NCBI RefSeq assembly: GCF_900177725.1
Contig: NZ_FXAT01000021.1
Span: 1 to 64,000 of the forward strand
From: Paraburkholderia susongensis
Lineage (GTDB): Bacteria; Pseudomonadota; Gammaproteobacteria; Burkholderiales; Burkholderiaceae
Direction: 5' to 3'
DNA length: 64,000 nt
The stretch's first letter is position 1; each line of letters starts with the position of its first letter. Both the position numbers and the translations under genes were made by a program. This document shows positions 16,340 through 25,649 of the stretch, piece by piece. Under the pieces are notes generated by a model. The model did no database searches. It saw only the letters and a program-made list of their open reading frames with translations, and was not told the origin of the DNA.

Positions 16340-17161
16340 TCAGAGCGGATGCGCGCCGGACAGCGTCTGCAAAACGCCCGATTTCCAGATCATCTGCGCG
16401 GCGGCGGCCAGCACGAACAGCAGAACCACCGCACGGAACACCGCGGGCGGCAAGCGGTCGCGCAGCGGCCGCGCGAGCAGGATGCCCGCGATCACAGGTA
16501 CGCTCGCGCACACTGAAATCGCCAGATCGGTCCAGCTTGCCTGCGCGCCGCCGCTGAACGCAGCGACGAGCGTGATGATCGACACGACGAGGATGATCGC
16601 GATCTGCTTCGTGAACACCTTGCCGGTCGCGCCCGTTGCGATCAGATACATCGCGAGCAAGGGGCCGGGCACCGACGCGATGCTCTCCATCAGCGCGGCG
16701 CCGAATCCGAGCGCGAGTCCCGCGGGCTTCGCGCATGCCGGCGACAACGTCAGCCGGGGCGCGGCGAGCATCAACACGGCAGCGACCATCAGCAGCACGC
16801 CTGCCGCCGCCAGCGCGCGATGCGGCGCCAGCGAGATCAGCACCATCACCCCGACGAGATTGCCGATAACCGTGCCGATGAGCGGCGCGGCGATGCGCTT
16901 CATCGTCGGCAGCAGCTCGCCGCCTTCGAGCGCCTGCGGAATATTGCCGAGGATGATCGGCATCGACAGCAGCAGGACGGCTGCCTTGATCGGCAGGAAG
17001 TGACTCAGAATCGGCATCGCGACGAGCGGCACGCCGATGCTGACCACGCCTTTGACCATGCCGCCGATCAGCAACGCGGCAACGATGCCGATGAGCGCAT
17101 AGAGATCGAGTGCTTGCAGGCTTGCGCCCAGCACGCCGTTGGCGAAAGTGAAATCAGGCAT
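16340..17161 (-). CDS. TSUP-family membrane transporter (TauE/SafE)
   Basis: This 273-residue integral membrane protein has 7-8 hydrophobic helices and the repeated family motif of conserved Gly/Pro (GMVKGVVSIGVPLVAMPIL near residues 35-55; ALGFGAALMESIASVPGPLL near 150-170). TSUP (sulfite exporter TauE/SafE) proteins move sulfite, sulfoacetate or other organic anions, and substrates are poorly predicted. It converges with iclR and has no clear operon partner in the window. Confidence 0.87.
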   Translation of the reverse strand: MPDFTFANGVLGASLQALDLYALIGIVAALLIGGMVKGVVSIGVPLVAMPILSHFLPIKAAVLLLSMPIILGNIPQALEGGELLPTMKRIAAPLIGTVIGNLVGVMVLISLAPHRALAAAGVLLMVAAVLMLAAPRLTLSPACAKPAGLALGFGAALMESIASVPGPLLAMYLIATGATGKVFTKQIAIILVVSIITLVAAFSGGAQASWTDLAISVCASVPVIAGILLARPLRDRLPPAVFRAVVLLFVLAAAAQMIWKSGVLQTLSGAHPL

Positions 17162-17695
17162 GGTGGCAATCCGCGAACCAGGCGCGCGGACCGGAGGACG
17201 GATGCCGCGCGAGGTCTGTTTTTATCGTTTGGCCGGATCGGCCGCGCGTGTTGCGCGGAGTGCGAAGCGGCCGGCTAGTGAGGGCGAATGATACCGTGGT
17301 TGGACATGAGCCGAGAGGAGGGCGAGCGCAGTTGTGGTCGCGCGAACCCGAAAGGCTGGGTGCGGTATTCGACGCTTATGCGACGTCGGATGAAGCGCGC
17401 GATAAATTTTATTTGTCGCGATGAAAAGGAATTTTTTGTTGGACGCCGATTTTTGGCGGCTGAACACTGCGCGCCACGCACATTACGGTTATCAATAATT
17501 CGACCACTTGCGGACAGCGGTTCGCGAAACGCGTTCGACGATATGACGAATACGGTTGGCCGCATGAAAACGCGGCGCCGTCGCTGCTCGATTCACCGAA
17601 CCGCTGCATGGCTACGGCATGGATTTTCAGATCCGTTCCGGGCAAACAGCCGGTTGCATATGCATTTATAAATTTACCCATAACAGGAGGAAACA
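17162..17695. other. Intergenic region, 534 bases
   Basis: This gap lies between the divergent TSUP gene and the second AAHS transporter. It is noticeably more AT-rich than the flanks. No convincing gene was seen on either strand. The only recognisable features are the palindrome TGCATATGCA at 17655-17664, a TATAAA right after it, and a strong AGGAGG ribosome-binding site before ATG 17696. Confidence 0.6.
17655..17672 (+). promoter_or_regulatory. Palindrome and -10-like box before AAHS transporter 2
   Basis: The perfect palindrome TGCATATGCA is followed directly by TTTATAAA. The pair sits 25-40 bases before ATG 17696, in promoter position, followed by AGGAGG. It may be an operator overlapping the promoter. 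Confidence 0.4.
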
Positions 17696-19084
17696 ATGCC
17701 GGGAGCAGCGAGACCAATCAATGTTCGAGAATTTATCGATGAACGCGCAGTAAGTCCATTTCAATGGCTGGTCGGATTTTTAACGTTCGTCATGATCTCG
17801 CTGGACGGCTGGGACACCGTCATTATCGGCTTTGTCGTGCCGGAGTTAATCAAGGAATGGGGCGTCACCAAGCAGGCACTGGCTCCGGTACTAAGCGCCG
17901 CATTGTTCGGTCTTGCTGTGGGTGCTTTTGTCGGCGGTCCGGTGGCGGACCGGTTTGGACGCAAGCGCGTCCTCGTGGCAAGCGTTTTGGTTATCGGCCT
18001 GGGGACGCTTGCCACTGCGCACGCGCCATCTCTCGAGATAATGCTGCCGATCCGGTTCATCACGGGGCTCGGTCTCGGCGCGGTCATGCCGAACGTGGTG
18101 ACCCTGTGGTCCGAGTACGTTCCGGAGCGTCGGCGCTCCTTCCTCGTGACCGTCGTGTACAGCGGGTTCACGGTGGGCGCCGCACTGTGCGGTTTCATCG
18201 CGGCCTGGATCATTCCCAGCTACGGATGGCGCACCATGCTCACGGTCGGCGGTGCGCTCGCGGTTCTTTGCGTGCCCGTCATGATGCTCTGGCTTCCCGA
18301 ATCAGTGGCCTTCCTGACGGTCCAGAACAAGCGTCCTGACCTGATCGGCAAGATTCTTTCCGCTATCGGCCGCACGCGCCTGCCCGCCGACGCGCAGTTC
18401 TTCCTGCCGGCACAACCCAAGGTCAAAGGCGGCGCTATCGGAACAATCCTTTCGAGGCGCTATGTAGCCGGCACGGTACTCATCTGGCTTTGCTATTTCG
18501 TCGGCTTGTTCGTGCTTTATCTGCTTTACAGCTGGCTGCCCACCATGGCGAAAGAGGCGGGCTATACGAGTGCCCAAGGGGCAGTGATGGTGGGGTTTCT
18601 GAATTGGGGCGGCACACTGGGCTCGATCGCCATCGGCTGGCTGATGGACCGCTTCAACCGATACCTGACGGTCGCGGTGAGCTTTTGCATGGCGGCAGTT
18701 TCGCTCTGGGCAGTCCATAGCGTGGAGTCGACGTTTTGGGCCTTGCAGGTACTGGCCTTCGCCTGGGGATGGTTCATTCCGGGGACCAATACCGGCATGA
18801 ACGCGTTGACGGCGCGCTTCTATCCGACCGTCGCCCGATCCACCGGCCTGAGCTGGATGCATGCGTTCGGGCGGTTCGGCGCCATTGGCAGCGCGTTTGC
18901 CGGCGCGGCAATTCTGAGTGCGGGACTGGGGCTCAGCCAGATTCTCCCGATCATGGCCGTGGCGCCGCTGACGGGTGCGGTCGCCGTGCTCATCATCGCA
19001 GGTCTCGTGAGGCGCTGGGCAATCGCTGACGAATCGGCGACGAAGACCGAGCCATCCACCACTGAAGTTTCGTCAAACGCCTGA
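17696..19084 (+). CDS. MFS aromatic acid:H+ symporter (AAHS family), second copy
   Basis: This 462-residue, 12-TM transporter is homologous to the one at 13822, with LDGWDTVIIGFVVPEL in TM1, ADRFGRKRVLV in loop 2-3 and GWLMDRFNRY in the second half. The N-terminus (INVREFIDERAVSPFQWLV) is typical of AAHS. It has one of the best ribosome-binding sites in the window (AGGAGGAAACA-ATG) and a more even codon use than its neighbours, which may reflect transfer or high expression. No catabolic gene is directly attached, so its substrate is open. Confidence 0.9.
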   Translation: MPGAARPINVREFIDERAVSPFQWLVGFLTFVMISLDGWDTVIIGFVVPELIKEWGVTKQALAPVLSAALFGLAVGAFVGGPVADRFGRKRVLVASVLVIGLGTLATAHAPSLEIMLPIRFITGLGLGAVMPNVVTLWSEYVPERRRSFLVTVVYSGFTVGAALCGFIAAWIIPSYGWRTMLTVGGALAVLCVPVMMLWLPESVAFLTVQNKRPDLIGKILSAIGRTRLPADAQFFLPAQPKVKGGAIGTILSRRYVAGTVLIWLCYFVGLFVLYLLYSWLPTMAKEAGYTSAQGAVMVGFLNWGGTLGSIAIGWLMDRFNRYLTVAVSFCMAAVSLWAVHSVESTFWALQVLAFAWGWFIPGTNTGMNALTARFYPTVARSTGLSWMHAFGRFGAIGSAFAGAAILSAGLGLSQILPIMAVAPLTGAVAVLIIAGLVRRWAIADESATKTEPSTTEVSSNA

Positions 19085-19105
19085 CGAGCGCCTGAACCAA
19101 AGGAA

Positions 19106-19129
19106 CCGGGGCCTGAGATCGGGCCCCGG
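19106..19129. terminator. Bidirectional hairpin between convergent genes
   Basis: CCGGGGCC and GGCCCCGG form 8-bp perfect arms around an 8-base loop, between the AAHS gene (+) and the acyltransferase gene (-). No T-run follows, so it may act only as an RNA 3'-end stabiliser. Confidence 0.45.
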
Positions 19130-19194
19130 CACCTGGGCAGGTACGACGTGAGGGAGTCGTCGCCTCCGTCTCCAGCAACATGCGAGCTGGCCGC

Positions 19195-20415
19195 TCAAAC
19201 GACATCGGAAGCCGCGTTATCCTTTTTCAACGAGCGCTTCTCATGCGACGCCAGTGAAGCAGGCATGCTCGAAGCCGCGGAATGCGCCGCCGCTTCCGCT
19301 GCATTCGCGGCCTTCGCCTTCACCACTTCAGCCGCATCTCCGCGCACCTTCAAGCGCAGAATCGGCTCCTCGATAAAGCGCCACGACAGCACCGCAATGC
19401 CCAGCGAAATCGCAAACGACGCGACGATGCCGAGCGCGTGCGCCCACATCGGCACCGTGCCGCCGAAGAACGCTTCGGCGTGGTGATTGCGCGTGAGATC
19501 GGGGATCAGGTTGTGATACAGATAGAAACCATAGCTGATGCGTCCAAGCGCGGCGAGCCAACTGGTTTGCAACACGCTGATAACCACCGCATGACGGCAG
19601 CACGCAATCGAACACACGAGCGCCGCGATGCCGATGCCGTATACGGTGCTGATCGCAGTGAACAGCAGCGGGTTGTCGAGCGCGCTCCACATCGGCTCGG
19701 CCGCGCACAAACCGGTCACGCCAACACTCAGCGCGAACAGCGTCAAGCCATGACCGAGCCACGCCTGCATGCGGCCATGATCGTTCGCGATCATCAGACC
19801 GCCCACACCGCCGAGCGCGAGCAGCCAGACATTGCTCAACGGGTGCGTGTAAATCGTGATCTCGTCCCAATGCGCGGCGCGCATGGCCAGTAATGCGGCG
19901 AGCCCGAGCGCGACGATCGCCCAGCATGCCGCGCGATGCCGCCGCACGGCGAGCAGCAGCAACAACGGCGCAACCACGAGATAAAACTGTTCCTCGATCG
20001 CGAGACTCCACAAATGCGAGTAGCGTCCGGGCCAGTAACGCAGTACCGAGCCAATCCAGAAGTTCGACAGATAGGCGAAATGAAACGGCATGCCGCCCGC
20101 GAGTTCGGGATTCGCGAAGCCGAATGCCATCAGCACGCACATCACGACGAGCATCAGGTAATAGATCGGAAAGATGCGTAAGGTGCGGCGAAACAGGAAG
20201 CGCCGGAGTTCGGTGCTGAAGCAGCTGCCGCCCGCTTCGATGCGCGCGCGCTGCGACGACAGAATACCGACGATCAGAAAGCCGCTCAGCGCGAAGAAGA
20301 TCCACACGCCGAGATGACCCATCTCGCCGAAGTCGCCAAACAGCCGGTGCTGCAAAAACACCATCAACACGGCGAGCGCGCGCAAACCATCGAATCCGGC
20401 AATTCTGTTTTTCAT
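19195..20415 (-). CDS. Acyltransferase-3 (OafA/YrhL-type) membrane protein
   Basis: This 406-residue protein has about ten TM helices and the acyltransferase-3 signature: FDGLRALAVLMVFLQH with the conserved Arg and His in TM1, and FFALSGFLIVGIL. Such proteins transfer acetyl or succinyl groups to surface polysaccharides or glycans across the inner membrane. ATG 20415 is used because the signature starts there; the longer frame to 20634 is poorly coding. The C-terminal tail of about 50 residues is Ala/Lys-rich. It is divergent from an OpgC-type acyltransferase, so the two may modify related periplasmic glycans. Confidence 0.9.
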   Translation of the reverse strand: MKNRIAGFDGLRALAVLMVFLQHRLFGDFGEMGHLGVWIFFALSGFLIVGILSSQRARIEAGGSCFSTELRRFLFRRTLRIFPIYYLMLVVMCVLMAFGFANPELAGGMPFHFAYLSNFWIGSVLRYWPGRYSHLWSLAIEEQFYLVVAPLLLLLAVRRHRAACWAIVALGLAALLAMRAAHWDEITIYTHPLSNVWLLALGGVGGLMIANDHGRMQAWLGHGLTLFALSVGVTGLCAAEPMWSALDNPLLFTAISTVYGIGIAALVCSIACCRHAVVISVLQTSWLAALGRISYGFYLYHNLIPDLTRNHHAEAFFGGTVPMWAHALGIVASFAISLGIAVLSWRFIEEPILRLKVRGDAAEVVKAKAANAAEAAAHSAASSMPASLASHEKRSLKKDNAASDVV

Positions 20416-20895
20416 AAACCTGGGTTCCGGAGTTCGAACACACAGGTGGCGCACGCGGCACGGCGGCGTGTGGCGGGAGCGGAGAGACCGGAGCATGCCG
20501 GCGACGACGATGCCGTGAAAGGCGGAAAGCGGCGAAAAAGCATGAAAACATCCTACGATGAAAAAAAGCGAAAAAAATCGCACTGCGTATTTAGCGTTTT
20601 TTTTCGTACCGGTTTTCCATTCATTACCGGACACGCTCGTATTTCAAGTAAGAAAGGCCGCAAAACTTTCTGCGCATCAAACAGGCATGCGCCAAGTATT
20701 ACCGCTCGCCGACACTGGCATTTCAGATTGACTCTGTGAGAGCACGCGTTAAAGCAGGTTGTCAGCGCATATCGATGTCATGCGCGAAGCGGGTGGGAAC
20801 GAATTATTCTTTTCGAGTTCGCAGAGCATATGGCCGCTTATCGTTGGCCGTTTCTGTCATCGCGCGCCGCTCGCGCGCATTCTTCGAGAAGCTGA
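20416..20895. other. Intergenic region, 480 bases
   Basis: This is the divergent promoter region of the two acyltransferase genes. The part from 20530 to 20700 is AT-rich with several A- and T-runs, such as GAAAAAAATCGC and GCGTTTTTTTTCG near 20565-20605, as expected for an H-NS-type curved region. No gene was recognised. Confidence 0.5.
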
Positions 20896-22002
20896 ATGGA
20901 AATCCGTCGTGGACGTTCTATAGAAGTCGATTTCTTCCGCGGTGTCGTATTGATCGTCATCGTGCTCGATCACATTCCAGGCAGCATGCTGTCGCATCTG
21001 ATGCTGCACGCATACGCATTGTGCGACTCCGCCGAAGTGTTCGTGTTTCTCGGCGGCTATGCATCGGCGGCGGCGTATACGGCGGTGCTCGCACGTCGCG
21101 GCGAGAACGCGGCGAAAATGCGTTTCCTCAAACGCTGCTGGGAAATTTATCGCGCGTATCTGTTGACGGCCGTGTTGACGCTCGTGTCCGGCGCGGCTCT
21201 CGAACTGCTGAATCTGAACCGCCCGATGGTCGAGCTGACTGGCTGGCTGCCGTTCGCGCTGCAGCCGTGGCGCGAGGCGTTCGATATCCTGCTGTTGCGC
21301 CGCCAGCCGTATCTGTCGAGCGTGTTGCCGATGTACGTGATCTTCGCGCTATTCGTGCCGGTTGCCGTGCCGCTCGCGCGCCGCTCGACATGGCTCGCGC
21401 TCGCCGTGAGCGCCGCGGTCTGGGCATGCGCGCGGCCGCTCGCCGCGTTATTCAGCATTGACGATGTCGCCGGCTGGGCTTTTAATCCGTTTGCATGGCA
21501 GCTGATGTTCGTGCTCGGCATCGTGTGCCGCGTGCAACCCATCAGCGAACGCTTTCATGCGAGCGGCACCGCGCGCTGGCTGACGCATGTCGCGATAGTC
21601 GCGGTGCTGGCGTTCGCCATCGTCAAACTTTTCGTGTTGACGCAACCGCTGCCCGGCACACATAAACAGAATCTTTCGGTGGAACGTGTGATCAACTTTG
21701 CCGTTATCGCGTGGCTGGCCGCGCAGTTCGTGCGCACGGGCAGCATCGCCTGGCTCGCGCAGCGGCTACCCGCCGTCGTGACGGTGGGGCGCACCGGGCT
21801 CGTGTGCTTCGTCACGGGCACGCTCGTGTCGCTGGTCGTCGATACGGCGACGCCGCATACGTTCAATGGTTTTCGCGGCGTGCTGGTCGGACTCGGCGGC
21901 GATCTCGCCGCGATCGGCGCGCTGCTGATGATCGCGCGCGTCTGGAGCAGCTGGAAAGGCCGGCAGCGTGGCGTGTACGCCAACGGCGCGGGTTACGGAT
22001 GA
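20896..22002 (+). CDS. OpgC-domain membrane protein
   Basis: This 368-residue protein has about ten TM segments. It starts with the OpgC/acyltransferase signature EVDFFRGVVLIVIVLDHIPG and has YALCDSAEVFVFLGGYASA. OpgC proteins succinylate osmoregulated periplasmic glucans, and many family members in Burkholderiales are unlinked to opgGH, as here. The gene ends in an ATGA overlap with a secreted tannase/feruloyl-esterase gene, which ties an acyl-transfer membrane protein to an esterase in one transcript. Confidence 0.87.
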   Translation: MEIRRGRSIEVDFFRGVVLIVIVLDHIPGSMLSHLMLHAYALCDSAEVFVFLGGYASAAAYTAVLARRGENAAKMRFLKRCWEIYRAYLLTAVLTLVSGAALELLNLNRPMVELTGWLPFALQPWREAFDILLLRRQPYLSSVLPMYVIFALFVPVAVPLARRSTWLALAVSAAVWACARPLAALFSIDDVAGWAFNPFAWQLMFVLGIVCRVQPISERFHASGTARWLTHVAIVAVLAFAIVKLFVLTQPLPGTHKQNLSVERVINFAVIAWLAAQFVRTGSIAWLAQRLPAVVTVGRTGLVCFVTGTLVSLVVDTATPHTFNGFRGVLVGLGGDLAAIGALLMIARVWSSWKGRQRGVYANGAGYG

Positions 22003-23756
22003 CTCGGCGTGCCCGCCGCGCGCGTGCGGCGCGTATCGCGCACAGGCTCGCCGGAGTCGCGACGGCTGCGAGCCTCGGCGCGCTGCCGGGGCTTGCGATG
22101 CATCGCACGTCCGCCCAGGCGAAAGAAGCGCCGCTCGCGATGCACTGCGCGGAATTCGCGGGCGCGGTGCTTTCGCCCGAGCTGATCGCGTTGCCAACGG
22201 CCGGCGCGCAGATAGAGAGCGCGGCGATGATCGGCGCGACCGCGCCCGGCAATCAGCAAGGCGGCGAGTACTGCCGCATCACGGGCCGCATCAAGGCGCT
22301 CAATGCGACGACGCCCGATATCCGCTTCGATCTGAATCTGCCGCGCCGCTGGAACGGCCGCGCGTTGCAGATCGGCGGCGGCGGGTACAACGGCGTCGTG
22401 GTGAGCGGCACGGGCGTGATGCCGTTCTCGCCGGATCGCGCGCCGCTCGCGCAAGGCTATGCGACGTTCGGCGACGACTCGGGCCATGTCGGCGATTCCT
22501 CGCTTGCGGTGTTCGGCCTCGTCGACGAAGCGGTGACGAACTTCGGCTACGCGCACCTGAAGAAAACGCATGACGTTGCGCTTGCATTGATTGAGCGCGC
22601 TTATGGCAGCCTGCCGCAGCGCATGTATTTTGCCGGCGGCTCGACGGGCGGCCGTGAGGGCTACACCGTGATGCAGCGCTTTCCCGACGATTACGACGGT
22701 GTGATCGCCAATTCGCCCGCCCTCAATTTTTCCGGCGTGCGGCTGATCGGCGTAAAGCTCGGCCAGGCGGAGTACGGCAAGCCGGGGGGCTTCGTGCCGC
22801 CGGCGCTGCTCGAACGCGTCTATCAACGCACGCTCGCCGTATGCGACAAGCTCGATGGCGTGGCCGACGGTATCGTCAGCGACGTTGCCGCGTGCCGTGC
22901 GCACGAGGCGGAGATCATCGATTCGCTGCGTTGCGCGGCACCGGAATCCACGTATGCGCCGAGCCATGCATCGAGCCCTGCATCGAGCCACGCGGCGTCA
23001 TACACGTCGTCATACACATCGCCGCGCGGCGAATGCCTGACCGATGCGCAACTCGCGACGCTGTTCGTGATGCGCGACGGTCTGTCCTTGCCTTATCGAC
23101 TGGCGTGGGGCGTGAAAGGCTACCGCGGCTACAACGTCTTTCAGGGCACGCATCTGACCGGGACGCTCGGGCTTGCGCATGAGCCGCGGCGCCTGCCGGC
23201 GCCCACTTTCCGCGCGAACGGCTACCTGTTCGCGCAGGGCGACGGCTATCTGCGCTACTTCGTTGCGCGCGACGCGGACTTCGATTCGCTCGCGTTCGAT
23301 CCGCAGCGGCCCGGCAGGTATCGCGCGCAACTTGTCGCGCTGTCGCGCACGATCGGCTCGATGAATCCCGACCTGTCGCGCTACATCTCGCACGGCGGCA
23401 AACTCATCACCGTGCAGGGCCTGGCCGATGAAGTGATCAGCCCGAATCAGACCATCGCCTATTACGAAGCGCTCGTCGCGCGTTTCGGCGCGGACCAGGT
23501 CAACGGCTTCATGCGGCTTTACATGGTGCCGGGTTTTCAACACGGCAACGGCGTGTTCATTCCCTCGGTGGATCTGCTCGGCGCGCTCGATAACTGGGTG
23601 ACGCGCGGTGCGGCGCCCGAAACGCTGATTGCCACCGACATCGCGGCGGAGACGAACGGCCGCTCGCGGCCGTTGTGCCGCTATCCGGGGTTTCCGCGCT
23701 ACATCGGCAAAGGCAACGTCAATCTGGCGAGCAGTTTTGCATGCGCTGAACCCTGA
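21999..23756 (+). CDS. Secreted tannase/feruloyl esterase-family protein
   Basis: This 585-residue protein has a Tat-like or long Sec signal (Arg-rich start, hydrophobic AGVATAASLGALPGLA, cleavage near residue 41). A tannase/feruloyl esterase alpha/beta-hydrolase domain follows. The nucleophile motif is AGGSTGGREG, with its Ser near residue 211. A cap region, the acidic GLADEVI and the final PGFQHGNG His complete the expected triad. Several Cys residues fit the family disulfides. Between residues 320 and 350 is a Ser/Ala/Tyr repeat stretch (ASSPASSHAAS then YTSSYTS). The ATG overlaps the OpgC stop. It probably hydrolyses an ester of a phenolic acid or glycan in the periplasm or outside. Confidence 0.88.
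   Translation: MTRRARRARAARIAHRLAGVATAASLGALPGLAMHRTSAQAKEAPLAMHCAEFAGAVLSPELIALPTAGAQIESAAMIGATAPGNQQGGEYCRITGRIKALNATTPDIRFDLNLPRRWNGRALQIGGGGYNGVVVSGTGVMPFSPDRAPLAQGYATFGDDSGHVGDSSLAVFGLVDEAVTNFGYAHLKKTHDVALALIERAYGSLPQRMYFAGGSTGGREGYTVMQRFPDDYDGVIANSPALNFSGVRLIGVKLGQAEYGKPGGFVPPALLERVYQRTLAVCDKLDGVADGIVSDVAACRAHEAEIIDSLRCAAPESTYAPSHASSPASSHAASYTSSYTSPRGECLTDAQLATLFVMRDGLSLPYRLAWGVKGYRGYNVFQGTHLTGTLGLAHEPRRLPAPTFRANGYLFAQGDGYLRYFVARDADFDSLAFDPQRPGRYRAQLVALSRTIGSMNPDLSRYISHGGKLITVQGLADEVISPNQTIAYYEALVARFGADQVNGFMRLYMVPGFQHGNGVFIPSVDLLGALDNWVTRGAAPETLIATDIAAETNGRSRPLCRYPGFPRYIGKGNVNLASSFACAEP
22963..23022 (+). repeat. Short tandem repeats inside the esterase gene
   Basis: Repeats of a GCATCGAGCC unit and of TCATACACGTCG encode Ser/Ala and Tyr/Thr/Ser repeats in a surface loop of the esterase. 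They appear to be local slippage expansion, frame kept. Confidence 0.6.
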
Positions 23757-23903
23757 GCCGGGCGATTTTGCGTTGCAGCGAAACGGCCGCCGTGCCGCCG
23801 CCTCGCGCTGCACGCTTTCACACTTTCCATTACATTGCGGATGCGGCGCAGCGTTCGCGCCGCTTCCTCCAATCAGTTAGCGGTGTCGGCCATCGTCGAA
23901 TCC

Positions 23904-24830
23904 ATGCAACCAATCGTCTCGGTCACGAATCTGTCGAAAACCTATGCCAGCGGTTTTCAGGCACTGAAAAACATCAATCTGGCGATCCACCGTGGAGAAA
24001 TCTTCGCTTTGCTCGGCCCGAACGGTGCGGGCAAGACCACGCTCATCAGCATCATTTGCGGCATCGTCAACGCGAGCGAAGGCAGCGTGACGGTGGACGG
24101 CCGCGATATCGTGACCGACTACCGCACGGCCCGCTCGCAGATCGGCCTCGTGCCGCAGGAGCTGACCACCGACGCGTTCGAAACCGTCTGGGCGACCGTC
24201 TCGTTCAGCCGGGGCCTGTTCGGCAAGCCGAAGAATCCGGCCTACGTCGAGAAGGTGCTGCGCGACCTCTCGCTCTGGGACAAGCGCAACAACAAGATCA
24301 TGACGCTGTCGGGCGGCATGAAGCGCCGTGTGCTGATCGCCAAAGCCTTGTCGCACGAGCCGCGCGTGCTGTTTCTCGACGAGCCGACCGCCGGTGTCGA
24401 CGTCGAGCTGCGGCGCGACATGTGGAAGCTCGTGCGCTCGCTCACGGGCAACGGCGTGACGATCATCCTCACCACGCACTACATCGAGGAAGCCGAGGAA
24501 ATGGCTGATCGCATCGGCGTCATCAACGCGGGCGAGATCATACTCGTGGAAGACAAAACCGAGTTGATGCGCAAGCTCGGCAAGAAGCAGTTGACGCTGC
24601 AACTGGCGAATCCGCTCGACGACGTGCCGGCGTCGCTCGCGGGCTATGCGCTCGCGCTCGCGAAGGGCGGCAACGAGCTGATCTACACGTATGAGGGCGA
24701 GGGCGGCCGCACCGACATCATCGCGCTGCTCGAGTCGCTCGACGCCGCCGGCATCCGCTTCAAGGACCTGCACACCACGCAGAGTTCACTCGAAGACATT
24801 TTCGTGAGCCTGCTCCGGGGGAACCAATGA
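23904..24830 (+). CDS. ABC-2 type exporter, ATP-binding protein
   Basis: This 308-residue ABC ATPase is complete and canonical: GPNGAGKTT (Walker A), TLSGGMKRRVLIAKAL (signature), VLFLDEPTAGVD (Walker B) and TTHYIEEAEEMAD (H-loop). A C-terminal domain of about 80 residues is typical of NodI/YadG-type exporters. ATG 23904 is chosen at the start of the domain (MQPIVSVTNLSKTY). The stop overlaps the permease start (ATGA). Together they form an exporter of unknown substrate, of the YadG/YadH or NodI/NodJ kind. Confidence 0.92.
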   Translation: MQPIVSVTNLSKTYASGFQALKNINLAIHRGEIFALLGPNGAGKTTLISIICGIVNASEGSVTVDGRDIVTDYRTARSQIGLVPQELTTDAFETVWATVSFSRGLFGKPKNPAYVEKVLRDLSLWDKRNNKIMTLSGGMKRRVLIAKALSHEPRVLFLDEPTAGVDVELRRDMWKLVRSLTGNGVTIILTTHYIEEAEEMADRIGVINAGEIILVEDKTELMRKLGKKQLTLQLANPLDDVPASLAGYALALAKGGNELIYTYEGEGGRTDIIALLESLDAAGIRFKDLHTTQSSLEDIFVSLLRGNQ

Positions 24831-25588
24831 ACATCCACGCAATGCGCGCAATCTACAAGTTCGAAATGGCGCGCACCTGGCGCACGCTGACGCAAAGCAT
24901 CATCGCGCCGGTGCTTTCCACGTCGCTTTACTTCGTCGTGTTCGGCTCGGCGATCGGCTCGCGTATCAAGGAAGTGGAGGGCATCAGCTACGGCGCCTTC
25001 ATCGTGCCGGGGCTCATCATGCTGTCGCTGCTGTCACAGAGCATCGCGAACGCGTCGTTCGGGATTTACTTTCCGCGCTTCACCGGCACGATCTACGAAT
25101 TGCTGTCCGCGCCGGTGTCGTATCTCGAGATCGTCGTGAGCTATGTCGGCGCGGCGGCCACCAAGTCGATGCTGCTCGGGCTCATCATTCTCGCCACGGC
25201 GGGGCTGTTCGTGCCGCTGAAGATCCTGCATCCGTTCTGGATGGTGCTGTTTCTCGCGCTGACCGCGGTCACGTTCAGCCTGCTCGGCTTCATCATCGGG
25301 ATCTGGGCGGACGGTTTCGAGAAGCTGCAACTCGTGCCGCTTCTGATCGTCACGCCGCTCACGTTCCTCGGCGGCAGCTTCTATTCGGTGAACATGCTGC
25401 CGCCGTTCTGGCGCGGCGTGACGCTGTTCAATCCGATCGTCTATCTGGTCAGCGGTTTTCGCTGGAGCTTTTTCGAGCTCGGCGACGTGGACGTGAAGCT
25501 CAGCCTCGGCATGACCTTGCTGTTTCTCGCGGTGTTCCTCGTGATCGTCGGCTGGATCTTCAAAACCGGCTACCGGTTGAAGAACTGA
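24827..25588 (+). CDS. ABC-2 type exporter, permease
   Basis: This 253-residue membrane protein has six TM segments and the ABC-2 permease signature in the C-terminal half (FLGGSFYSVNMLPPFWRGVTLFNPIVYLVSGFRW). It is translationally coupled to the ATPase by an ATGA overlap. YadH/NodJ-like proteins of this size work as homodimers with one ATPase. The substrate is unknown. Confidence 0.92.
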   Translation: MNIHAMRAIYKFEMARTWRTLTQSIIAPVLSTSLYFVVFGSAIGSRIKEVEGISYGAFIVPGLIMLSLLSQSIANASFGIYFPRFTGTIYELLSAPVSYLEIVVSYVGAAATKSMLLGLIILATAGLFVPLKILHPFWMVLFLALTAVTFSLLGFIIGIWADGFEKLQLVPLLIVTPLTFLGGSFYSVNMLPPFWRGVTLFNPIVYLVSGFRWSFFELGDVDVKLSLGMTLLFLAVFLVIVGWIFKTGYRLKN

Positions 25589-25649
25589 GCGCCGCCGAAC
25601 GCGCCATGCGACACTGGCGCTCACCCTGACCACGGAGCCGGGAGTCACC

